This document shows, one piece after another, positions 13,657 through 20,174 of a DNA stretch of 20,174 nt. This stretch comes from VFZS01 sp964353255 (GTDB taxonomy: Bacteria; Acidobacteriota; Terriglobia; Bryobacterales; Bryobacteraceae), in assembly GCA_964353255.1 (NCBI GenBank), contig CAYGVJ010000103.1:1-20174 (forward strand), written 5' to 3'. Below the pieces are notes generated by a model. That model saw nothing but the letters and a program-made list of their open reading frames with translations. It searched no databases and was not told where the DNA came from. How positions within the stretch are numbered: position 1 is the stretch's first letter; every line of letters begins with the position of its first letter. The position numbers and the translations under genes were made by a program.

Positions 13657-15132
13657 TCAGACGGAGCCCAACTTCTTCAGCGCCTCGCCCGCGCCGCTCA
13701 AGTTGGCCAGTTTCATTTCCGAGTACTTACGCGAGAGAATCACGCCGTGGGCCCCGCCGCGGAATGCCGCCACCACGGCATCCCTGGTTCCCTCTGGAGT
13801 GCTCTTGCTGTGGTTCTCGTCCGTCGGAATGTCGATGTCGATGCCAGACCAGATCAGGGTCTTCGTGCCCTTGGCGCCCTCCACACAGCGTTTCGTTTCA
13901 CGGTAAACGTAGTCGCTCGACAGACCCGTGTACGGAATCTGCTCGTAAGAACGCTCCTGGTAGTTCATCACCCGGTACTCGAAGTCCAGCATCTGCTGTT
14001 CGCTCAGGTCAGCGAACGCGCCCGAACTCATGCTGTGGATATAGCTTGCCATGCGCGGGCCACCGCAGTTGTGGTACATGACAATCTTGAGAAAGTCGGC
14101 GCTCCTGGACAGCAACTGCATGTCCTGTTGTGCCCGGTAATAGGGGCTGCAGGAGAGATGGTGCCTGATGTGCCAGCCGACGAGCACTTCCGCCTTGATG
14201 GACTTGACTTTCTTGTACAGCAGGCTGTAAGTCTCGCGCAAGTTGTCGTGCCAGAACTGCTCCCAGGCCAGGATCTCCGGATAGCGCATAAGAATCCGCC
14301 AGAGCGTCACGTAATGGCCGTCCACCGGCCGCTTGCCCGAGCGGGAGCCGTGCAGGAACTGCTCCAGCTCCAGGTAGCCTTTCCGAGCACGGCCAACGTC
14401 AATTATGCCCTCCTTTTTCGCCTTTGCCTCGCAGTGCTCGCAGAAGCAGTCGACCCTGCCCGGGTCAGCGCTCGTGAGCGCATTGTCGAAGGCGCCCGCG
14501 TTCTCCGAGCACCACATCAAGCCATCGATGTCGTAGGACCGGGTGTAGTCCTCCACCAGGCCCGAGAGGAAGTTTCTGTGATACGGATTGGCGAAGCACA
14601 GCCGGGTCGATTTCCGGCCGTGCAGGTCCACAGCCAGGAGCTTGTCGATGCCGGGCAGGTCGGAACGCCAGCGGTCCTCGGCCCAGAGAATGGTCCGCAT
14701 GGACCGCTTCTTGGCCGCGGGCAGGACGGTGGCGATGATGTCCACGTTCCCATGATCCGGGGCGCGGGTGTCCTCGGGTTTCACCCCGGTGTCCTTGTAG
14801 TACTGCGGGTGCACCGCGGCGAAGTTTCCGCCGTGGTAGTTGAGGTCGTATTCCTGCTTGCCGTGGTCGGGCAACGGCTGACCCGGAACCTGCCTCCCGG
14901 CGATGCCCCGGCCATAGGTGAACACCGCCAGGAAGAGTGTGTTGACCTGGGCCCGCTGCTGGAAGATGTCCAGGACCTGCTCGACGCCCTCGTCCAGAAA
15001 GGAGACCGCGCCCACCTGGATGCCGATCATCTTCTTGCTGGAGACGGCCTGTGGCGCCGCGGCCGCCACCGAGCCTCCCGCCAGGGCGGGTACTGCGGTC
15101 TTGAGAAAATCCCTCCGATTCGACTCCTTCAT
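13657..15132 (-). CDS. Tat-exported putative TIM-barrel (glycoside-hydrolase-like) protein
   Basis: A 491-aa protein with a clear twin-arginine signal NRRDFLKTAVPALAGGSVAA (RR at residues 6-7). The mature part resembles putative glycoside-hydrolase-type barrels: an opening strand IGIQVGAVSFLDEG, repeated strand-like ends such as TILWAED and DIDGLMWCSENAGAF, and D-CFCEHC at residues 228-234. The latter resembles the 'cfC.hC' segment seen in several secreted barrel families. This is pattern recognition without a confident family name; substrate and catalytic residues are not assigned. It lies 207 bp downstream of the TonB-receptor gene on the same strand and 16 nt upstream of its own truncated copy. 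The ATG at 15132 is chosen because it opens the Tat signal; GAGGAAGGAG lies some 20 nt upstream. Confidence 0.75.
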   Translation of the reverse strand: MKESNRRDFLKTAVPALAGGSVAAAAPQAVSSKKMIGIQVGAVSFLDEGVEQVLDIFQQRAQVNTLFLAVFTYGRGIAGRQVPGQPLPDHGKQEYDLNYHGGNFAAVHPQYYKDTGVKPEDTRAPDHGNVDIIATVLPAAKKRSMRTILWAEDRWRSDLPGIDKLLAVDLHGRKSTRLCFANPYHRNFLSGLVEDYTRSYDIDGLMWCSENAGAFDNALTSADPGRVDCFCEHCEAKAKKEGIIDVGRARKGYLELEQFLHGSRSGKRPVDGHYVTLWRILMRYPEILAWEQFWHDNLRETYSLLYKKVKSIKAEVLVGWHIRHHLSCSPYYRAQQDMQLLSRSADFLKIVMYHNCGGPRMASYIHSMSSGAFADLSEQQMLDFEYRVMNYQERSYEQIPYTGLSSDYVYRETKRCVEGAKGTKTLIWSGIDIDIPTDENHSKSTPEGTRDAVVAAFRGGAHGVILSRKYSEMKLANLSGAGEALKKLGSV

Positions 15133-15339
15133 AGCAATTCTTCAAACTCCTTCCTCACGCCGGCCGCCCAGTCTCCTCGCCTTCCGAGCCGAGACGGTTA
15201 AAAAGCCGTGTCCTAAAAACTCACACGCGAGCTCACCTGAATCCTGCGCAAACCGCACGTCCCTCCGATCCGTCCGAACGTACCAGACTCACTGTCGTTC
15301 CAGGCAGGCCGTACCCACTACAAACCCTGAATGCCCAAT

Positions 15340-18300
15340 TTAGAAAGTGAGCCTTGCGTTCCATTGCATCACCCGTGCTCCTTGCGTGCTCAACAGCTGA
15401 CCGAAAAATGCGTCATTTACACTCGTGCGCAAGCCAGAGAGGCTCGTGTGATTCAGCGCATTGAACATGTCAGTGCGGATCTGCAGCTTGACGTTCTCTC
15501 CCAGCGAGAAGTTCTTTGCAAGGCTGAAGTTTAGATTCCACATACCGGGCGGCCGAATCTCACCGGGACCGACATTCCCAGGCCGGATTGGTGCGCCGGA
15601 TGCGCTGGACACAGGAATCTTCGCAAAAGCGGCGGCGTTGAGATATTGAAGTGTTTCACGGTAATTCGAGAGCACGGCCTGACCACCGATGTAGTCTGCA
15701 CGCTGATCTGACGTGGTTGAACTCTGGGCAATCGTCATGCCGCCCAGACCAGTTTGCGCTGTCACAATTCCCGTGACCTGCCAACCACCCACGCTATGGC
15801 GAACCAAGGCACCATAGCCCGAAAGTCCCGGCAACTGATACACCCAGTCCGCGCTAAAGTAATGAGTTAGATCGGATGCCGTAGGCCCCCGATCCGCCTT
15901 CAGGTCGAAAAAGTTCGGATTGCGACTACTGTTTTCACCATCGTAGTTGGCTCCGATATCTCCACCCCCATTGGCAAGTGCCTTCGACCACGTATAATTA
16001 ACGTCAAAGCTGAAATTGTACAAGAAGCGCTTCCTGAACGAGTTCTGCCAGCCGTAATACGTCAAACTTTGTGAGTTGTCTACATAGAAAGCCTGACCTA
16101 AATTAGGATTGGGCCGCAACCCGGTGACGCGATCAACCGCGTTCGCATTGGGCCTAAACAGAGGAAACTTGACTCCGCGTGTCCCCACAAACGCCGTCTG
16201 AAACATCATGGTTCCTGTGATTTGTCGTTGAACGTCCAGCGTGTATTGCATCGTGTACGGATTTCGCAGGTTAGGATCAAAAATCCCAGACACGTAGGTA
16301 ACCGAGCTGGCCTTGACAAGTTGCTGGGCATACTTGAACAAATTATCGTTGTAATCGGGATACTTAATCCCGAACACCTTGATATCCGCTGGAGTGAAGG
16401 TAACTCGGGACGCAACATTGGGGGCGCTCGAGACCAGATTCCAAAAAACCTCTGGCATTATATTGCTAAACATAAGACCAAACCCCCCGCGGATGGCTGT
16501 ATTGCCTTTTCCGCCCGGATCGTAAGAAAACCCGACTCTCGGACCAAAGTTCTTGCCGTCGTTCGGGTAAGGCTTGTTGAGTGGCAGGAAAGCCCCCACG
16601 TCGAATTTCCCATCCATGCTTAGAAAACCTGGGTTGTACAGCCCCGCTTCAGGAGTCCCCCCCTTTCCACGTGCGACAAAGTTTGAGTAAAAGTCATACC
16701 GCAGGCCCAGGTTAACGGTCAGCTTAGCCGACGCCCGCCAGTCATCCTGGGCAAAAAAGCCCAGCTGATACATCCTCCCGCTGTAGAGTCCGGATCCCAG
16801 CGTCGCTATCACCTGGCTGGGCTCATTATTTAGCAAGGCATTGAGGCTGGAGTACTGGAACTCTGGGATTTGCGGGTTATTGCGACTACCAATGGAGCGG
16901 TGATAATCAGCGCCAAACTTCAGGGAATGACGCCCGGTGTAGCGTGCGTACTTTTCGCCAAATTGCCACAGGGGTCCGCCAGAGTGATTAATCTCGCCCG
17001 TGGGCCCGCTCCATCCGAGACTAGTCCGCATAAAAGGGAGGCGCCGCCCGTAAAGGATAGATTCGTTCGATTGCTTGGGGTCTATAAAAGTAAAAAACTT
17101 GTCCAGGCGATCTTGAATCGTCCTGTTGTAACCAAAGCGGGCCTCGGAAGTCCAAGTACTTCCGCCGGTTAGGTAGCTGACGGTGCCACGATCCAACTCA
17201 TCCAGATAGGTGCGGGGGTCATCAATGTAATACCGGGGGATTAATCGGTAAGGCGCCCCATGATTGCAGGTTATCGTAAGACGAGTATTGGTTGTCAGGA
17301 GGATGTCGCCTTTCAGGTCATAATGGTTGTCGGTGCGGATCGCTCTCTCCGTGGCGGCATAAGAACCAACCGTAGCATTCGGGGCGGTGGGTTGATTCGG
17401 TAAGGGGAAAGCCTGGAGTGACAGCTTGTAATCCGGCACCGCGTTCAGTAGTTGCTGGCGAATCATCGCGGTAGGAACATTGCCTTGAACAAACAGGGAC
17501 TCCGAGTGCCGGTACCCTTCATAGTTCCCAAAGATGAAGAGCTTGTTCTTCTTGATCGGTCCGCCGAAGGAACCACCAAATTGGTTGAAAGTGAGCCGAG
17601 GTTTACTAGTGGCGGGTTGGAATCGAGCGTTCAGAGCGCTGATCTGAAGGTTTTCAAACAGGCTGCCATGCCAGTCGTTCGTGCCCGACTTTGATACTAG
17701 GTTCACCTGGCCGCCTATTGCGTTTACGTATTCGGCGGGAATGACGCCCTTGACCGCGCTCACTTCTTGAATGCCGTCCGCGCCCATCACGTCAACCAGG
17801 TTGGCACCTTCATATGTGCCGGGGTTGTTACTCCCTGAGTTCCCGCTGGCGTTGGTTCCATCGAGTGAATATACCGTACCGTTTCGTCCAACTCCATTCA
17901 TGTTAACCCCGGTCCCATCCTTGCCTTGGGTGGGAACAATGCCCGCGTTGATCCTTAAGAGGCCGGTGAAGTTTCGGTTTCGCAAAGGCAGTTCCCGGGC
18001 ATCGGTGAGATTGTAGCTGTGAAGCTGTTGGGCAGATACGGTGTTGACAAGCGGGGCAGAGCCCTCGACAGTGACGCTCTCTGTCATCGCGCCGAGCTCG
18101 AGCGTAAATGTTTGGCGTGCTTGCTGCCCTGCTGTAAGGGTGATTCCGGTGCTGACATAGGCTTTGAAGCCCCCCGCGTCGATTCTTAGCGTGTAAAGAC
18201 CTACAGGAACAAAGGTGAAAGCAAAGTCTCCACTGCTGCTTGCCGTTTTCCTTATCGTCGCCTGGGTGTCCTGGTTCGTTAGCGTCACGTTGGCGCCCGG

Positions 18301-18459
18301 CACGATCGCCCCCGTGGGGTCGGTCACGCTCCCGTAAAATGTGGCGGAGTTGGCTTGTGACCAGGCCGGCTTTGGCGTTACGAGCAATACGCCGCCAAAG
18401 AGGAGAGCTGCTAGCACGGCACACGTGAGTGGCCGTACAGGGGAAAATTCTCTCGTCAT
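15340..18459 (-). CDS. TonB-dependent outer-membrane receptor with carboxypeptidase-regulatory-like N-terminal domain
   Basis: Oar-like TonB-dependent transporter of the kind strongly expanded in Acidobacteria. A signal peptide ends near PAWSQA (about residue 35). A carboxypeptidase-regulatory-like beta-sandwich follows, with FYGSVTDPTGAIVPGANVTL and GLYTLRIDAGGFK. A plug domain comes next, containing VEGSAPLVNTVSAQQ and the IQEVSAVKGVIPAEYVNAIGG region. A long beta-barrel ends in NARLTF with the terminal aromatic typical of outer-membrane proteins. Length is 1039 aa. The ATG at 18459 is supported by AGGAGGA a few bases upstream; the frame is open to 18528 but the extra residues precede the signal peptide. 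It has visibly more A/T than the flanking genes. Its leader contains an IclR-like fragment and a good promoter. Imports an unknown large or complexed substrate. Confidence 0.93.
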   Translation of the reverse strand: MTREFSPVRPLTCAVLAALLFGGVLLVTPKPAWSQANSATFYGSVTDPTGAIVPGANVTLTNQDTQATIRKTASSSGDFAFTFVPVGLYTLRIDAGGFKAYVSTGITLTAGQQARQTFTLELGAMTESVTVEGSAPLVNTVSAQQLHSYNLTDARELPLRNRNFTGLLRINAGIVPTQGKDGTGVNMNGVGRNGTVYSLDGTNASGNSGSNNPGTYEGANLVDVMGADGIQEVSAVKGVIPAEYVNAIGGQVNLVSKSGTNDWHGSLFENLQISALNARFQPATSKPRLTFNQFGGSFGGPIKKNKLFIFGNYEGYRHSESLFVQGNVPTAMIRQQLLNAVPDYKLSLQAFPLPNQPTAPNATVGSYAATERAIRTDNHYDLKGDILLTTNTRLTITCNHGAPYRLIPRYYIDDPRTYLDELDRGTVSYLTGGSTWTSEARFGYNRTIQDRLDKFFTFIDPKQSNESILYGRRLPFMRTSLGWSGPTGEINHSGGPLWQFGEKYARYTGRHSLKFGADYHRSIGSRNNPQIPEFQYSSLNALLNNEPSQVIATLGSGLYSGRMYQLGFFAQDDWRASAKLTVNLGLRYDFYSNFVARGKGGTPEAGLYNPGFLSMDGKFDVGAFLPLNKPYPNDGKNFGPRVGFSYDPGGKGNTAIRGGFGLMFSNIMPEVFWNLVSSAPNVASRVTFTPADIKVFGIKYPDYNDNLFKYAQQLVKASSVTYVSGIFDPNLRNPYTMQYTLDVQRQITGTMMFQTAFVGTRGVKFPLFRPNANAVDRVTGLRPNPNLGQAFYVDNSQSLTYYGWQNSFRKRFLYNFSFDVNYTWSKALANGGGDIGANYDGENSSRNPNFFDLKADRGPTASDLTHYFSADWVYQLPGLSGYGALVRHSVGGWQVTGIVTAQTGLGGMTIAQSSTTSDQRADYIGGQAVLSNYRETLQYLNAAAFAKIPVSSASGAPIRPGNVGPGEIRPPGMWNLNFSLAKNFSLGENVKLQIRTDMFNALNHTSLSGLRTSVNDAFFGQLLSTQGARVMQWNARLTF

Positions 18460-18481
18460 GGATCCTCCTATCATGTTCTGT

Positions 18482-18667
18482 CTACAGGGTGTGGCCATAC
18501 TGGGCCTGGACGAGGTCGTTAGCGGCAACTCTCAGTTCGGAGCCGCTCGCTGCCAGCACGTTTAGGATGCTCAACGCCCTTTCCAGTGCGCGAACACGGT
18601 ACGCGCGGGCCTGTCCGGCCGGGGCAACGCATTCGCGGGCCGTTGGTTTCACATCGTGAGACAGCAT
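18482..18667 (-). pseudogene. N-terminal remnant of an IclR-family regulator in the receptor-gene leader
   Basis: A 61-codon frame from ATG 18667 whose second half, AYRVRALERALSILNVLA followed by ASGSEL, aligns without gaps with residues 12-38 of the intact IclR protein encoded at 19171 (YRVQVLERTFDILQALAEQTSEL). It departs after this point and stops at 18482, before the recognition helix and the whole effector domain. The stop is 22 nt before the TonB-receptor start, and the frame lies just after a predicted promoter, so it would be transcribed with the receptor gene. It is most simply a regulator gene truncated by deletion. A translated leader peptide coupled to the receptor is the alternative. 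A GTG at 18652 is another possible start. Confidence 0.55.
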
Positions 18668-18689
18668 CTCACAGTACAACCCACCCAGA

Positions 18690-18718
18690 AGCATATCGCG
18701 GCGTTCTTCAGAAGTCAA
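18690..18718 (-). promoter_or_regulatory. Sigma-70-like promoter for the TonB-receptor cluster
   Basis: On the minus strand TTGACT (18718-18713) and TATGCT (18695-18690) are separated by exactly 17 bp; the hexamers match consensus at five and four positions. Transcription would start near 18683, giving a leader of about 220 nt that contains the IclR-like fragment before the receptor ATG at 18459. Confidence 0.6.
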
Positions 18719-19091
18719 GACATTTTTCTCTCTTCCTTGAGATTGAGACAGTGGGTGGCGGGAGGCGCCGCCGCTAGGCGGCAGAGTGCCTCGGCGGCGA
18801 CAGACGGAGAAACCGTCAGAACGCTCTTGCCGCCCCAGCGGCCGAGGGACAGAAGGGCTCAGCCCCACTTCCCGCACCGGGCCGAAGGGTTCGCAGTCGG
18901 GCCTCACGGCGGCGGGACCAGGAGAGCACGCAGGTTGTGTGGCGGGGACGGCTGGCACCCCCGGGACGACCCGTACCTTCGCAACTCCCGGCCCTCACCG
19001 CCTCCCGGCGCTGCCAGCCAGACGGCTGGCCGTCAGGGTGTCGGACGGGCTATTCTACTTTCTGAATCACAGGCCCGGATTCCGACCCTTG
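18719..19091. other. Divergent intergenic spacer without a recognised gene
   Basis: Nothing convincing is coded here; the open frames on both strands have no recognisable protein pattern. Two perfect short hairpins are present: gccgcc-gcta-ggcggc at 18767-18782, and gccagcc with ggctggc at 19013-19019 and 19024-19030. They could be regulator sites between the two divergent promoters, or remnants of the deleted regulator region. Confidence 0.5.
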
Positions 19092-19120
19092 TTGAAAACC
19101 GCAGCCTCGTGCCGTACAAT
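19092..19120 (+). promoter_or_regulatory. Sigma-70-like promoter of the intact iclR-family gene
   Basis: TTGAAA at 19092-19097 and TACAAT at 19115-19120 are separated by 17 bp and match consensus at five of six positions each. The start of transcription would be near 19127, about 44 nt before the ATG at 19171. Confidence 0.65.
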
Positions 19121-19144
19121 GATGTGTGGTCGCCTCATGATCCC

Positions 19145-19165
19145 ACGTCTTGGACTGTGAGACGT
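19145..19165. promoter_or_regulatory. Inverted repeat in the iclR leader, possible autoregulatory operator
   Basis: acgtct (19145-19150) and agacgt (19160-19165) form a perfect 6-bp inverted repeat with a 9-nt spacer, between the predicted transcription start and the ATG. IclR proteins commonly repress their own genes through palindromes near the promoter, so an operator is plausible. A small mRNA hairpin is the alternative. Confidence 0.35.
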
Positions 19166-19170
19166 TCGGC

Positions 19171-19986
19171 ATGGCCAGGACTCCTACCAAAGACCGTGCG
19201 ATCTACCGTGTCCAGGTGCTGGAGCGCACCTTCGACATCCTCCAGGCTCTGGCTGAGCAGACCTCCGAATTGGCGTTATCGGAACTCTCGCGGCGATTGC
19301 ACCTGCACAGGAGCACCGTCCACCGGCTCCTGGTGGTTCTGGGGGGCAGTCGATACGTAGAAAAGGATTCCGTCACCGGAAAGTATCGCCTGGGATCGAA
19401 GCTCTTGGAACTGGGCACCAAGGTGGCGGCGAGGCTGGATTTGCCCGGAATTGCACGGCCCTTCCTGGAACAGCTTGTTCGAGAAACTGGCGAGACGGCT
19501 CACATGGGGATCCTGCGCCAAGGTGAGGTCTTCTCCATCACCAACGTGGAGAGCTCGCGTACGCTCCACACGCCCCGCACGGTCGGGCGAAGAACCCCCG
19601 CTCATTGCTCGTCTCTCGGCAAATGTCTGCTTGCTTTCCTTGCTGGCGCAGCGCTGGATGATTTCCTCCAATCCTCTGGATTGAAAGCGTATACTGCGAA
19701 TACTATTACTCAGCCTGACGCTCTAAAGGCTGAACTGCAACGTGTACGCGACCGCGGTTACGCCGCGGATGAGCAGGAGTTCGAAGAGGGGCTGAAGTGC
19801 ATCGGCGCTCCCGTGAGAGACCATTCGGGTCAAGTAATTGCCGCGATCAGTATTGCGGGACCCGCTTCCCGCTTGCGAGAGGGCCGCATGCCGGCCCTAA
19901 CGGGTTCGGTTGTCAAAGCAGCCGTCGGTCTGTCGGCTGCCCTTGGCTATCAAAGAACTTCGCACTCCGCTGACGCCGACCGGTGA
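19171..19986 (+). CDS. IclR-family transcriptional regulator
   Basis: DNA-binding regulator with an N-terminal winged helix-turn-helix and a C-terminal IclR effector domain. The HTH spans about residues 12-65: YRVQVLERTFDILQAL, then LALSELSRRLHLHRSTVHRLL with the recognition helix, and the wing KYRLGSKLLELG. The effector domain has GETAHMGILRQGEVFSI, the loop PAHCSSLGKCLLAFL, and the closing GYAADEQEFEEGLKCIGAPVRDHSGQVIAAISI, which is the family signature. It is 271 aa from the ATG at 19171; a TTG at 19150 would add seven residues but would leave less leader and is less likely. Length and order are complete. Its divergent position next to the TonB-receptor cluster suggests it controls that cluster, with a small organic acid or aromatic as the likely effector; the effector identity is inference only. 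Confidence 0.92.
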   Translation: MARTPTKDRAIYRVQVLERTFDILQALAEQTSELALSELSRRLHLHRSTVHRLLVVLGGSRYVEKDSVTGKYRLGSKLLELGTKVAARLDLPGIARPFLEQLVRETGETAHMGILRQGEVFSITNVESSRTLHTPRTVGRRTPAHCSSLGKCLLAFLAGAALDDFLQSSGLKAYTANTITQPDALKAELQRVRDRGYAADEQEFEEGLKCIGAPVRDHSGQVIAAISIAGPASRLREGRMPALTGSVVKAAVGLSAALGYQRTSHSADADR

Positions 19987-20174
19987 TTCTGGGGCGATGC
20001 CGATCAGCGTAATTCGTACCCCTCTCCGCGCGGCTGATCCAACCTTTTGCAGTGGGGATGTCCGGATCTCCGTTGAAACCGAGCGACCCTCAACCCATTG
20101 AAGCAGCTCTGACCCGAGTACGCACGTTCTCCTGTTGAAGGCAGCGGAGGCGATAGGCAGCGTCCAGGGCGTTG

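Noticed and set aside
13747..15201. Plus-strand 484-codon frame opposite the TIM-barrel-like gene
   Set aside because: No domain pattern; the minus strand has a Tat signal and is matched by the tandem paralogue.
1..20174. CRISPR array to go with the csm genes
   Set aside because: No run of regularly spaced direct repeats was seen in any intergenic space; the spaces around the operon are under 200 bp.
19987..20174. Possible gene after the iclR-family regulator
   Set aside because: Short open frames only, with no recognisable pattern, promoter or ribosome-binding site.

Overview
The window reads as chromosomal DNA of a high-GC Gram-negative bacterium, most likely an acidobacterium of the Solibacter/Bryobacter type. 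The pointers are a large TonB-dependent receptor with an N-terminal carboxypeptidase-regulatory-like domain, several Tat-exported enzymes, a ThuA-domain protein, and a palindromic repeat whose translation contains PDGRGSV. The taxon is an inference; no rRNA gene is present.

Left part (1-3445): a zinc M16 peptidase (minus) lies back to back with rlmN (plus). The rlmN reading frame carries an in-frame palindromic element of about 130 bp, plus a smaller hairpin, in one loop of the enzyme. rlmN runs into a secreted ThuA-domain protein (minus); the two genes overlap by 17 bp at their 3' ends.

Centre (3641-8599): a tightly packed five-gene operon, csm1(cas10)-csm2-csm3-csm4-csm5, encodes a complete type III-A-like Csm effector. 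Gaps are 3 nt or less, or the genes overlap. Cas10 has no HD nuclease domain, no zinc-finger cysteines, and GGND in place of the GGDD cyclase motif, while Csm3 keeps its target-RNA-cleaving aspartate. No CRISPR array, cas6, cas1/cas2, csm6 or other CARF effector is visible in the window. This looks like a stand-alone Csm complex without DNase or cyclic-oligoadenylate signalling, either fed with crRNA from elsewhere or repurposed. An ExeA-like AAA+ ATPase follows on the same strand after a hairpin.

Right part (9673-19986): a minus-strand catabolic cluster contains a TonB-dependent receptor, a Tat-exported TIM-barrel-like protein, an internally deleted copy of it, a Tat-exported FAD oxidoreductase and a glyoxylate-carboligase-like ThDP enzyme. 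A complete IclR-family regulator is divergent from it. A 61-codon IclR N-terminal remnant sits in the leader of the receptor gene. Each divergent unit has a good sigma-70-like promoter with 17-bp spacing. A plausible reading is IclR-controlled uptake and oxidation of an organic substrate that yields glyoxylate or another 2-oxoacid; the substrate cannot be read from the sequence. The receptor gene looks lower in GC than its neighbours by eye.

Stretches with nothing recognised: 15133-15339, 18719-19091 (small hairpins only) and 19987-20174.
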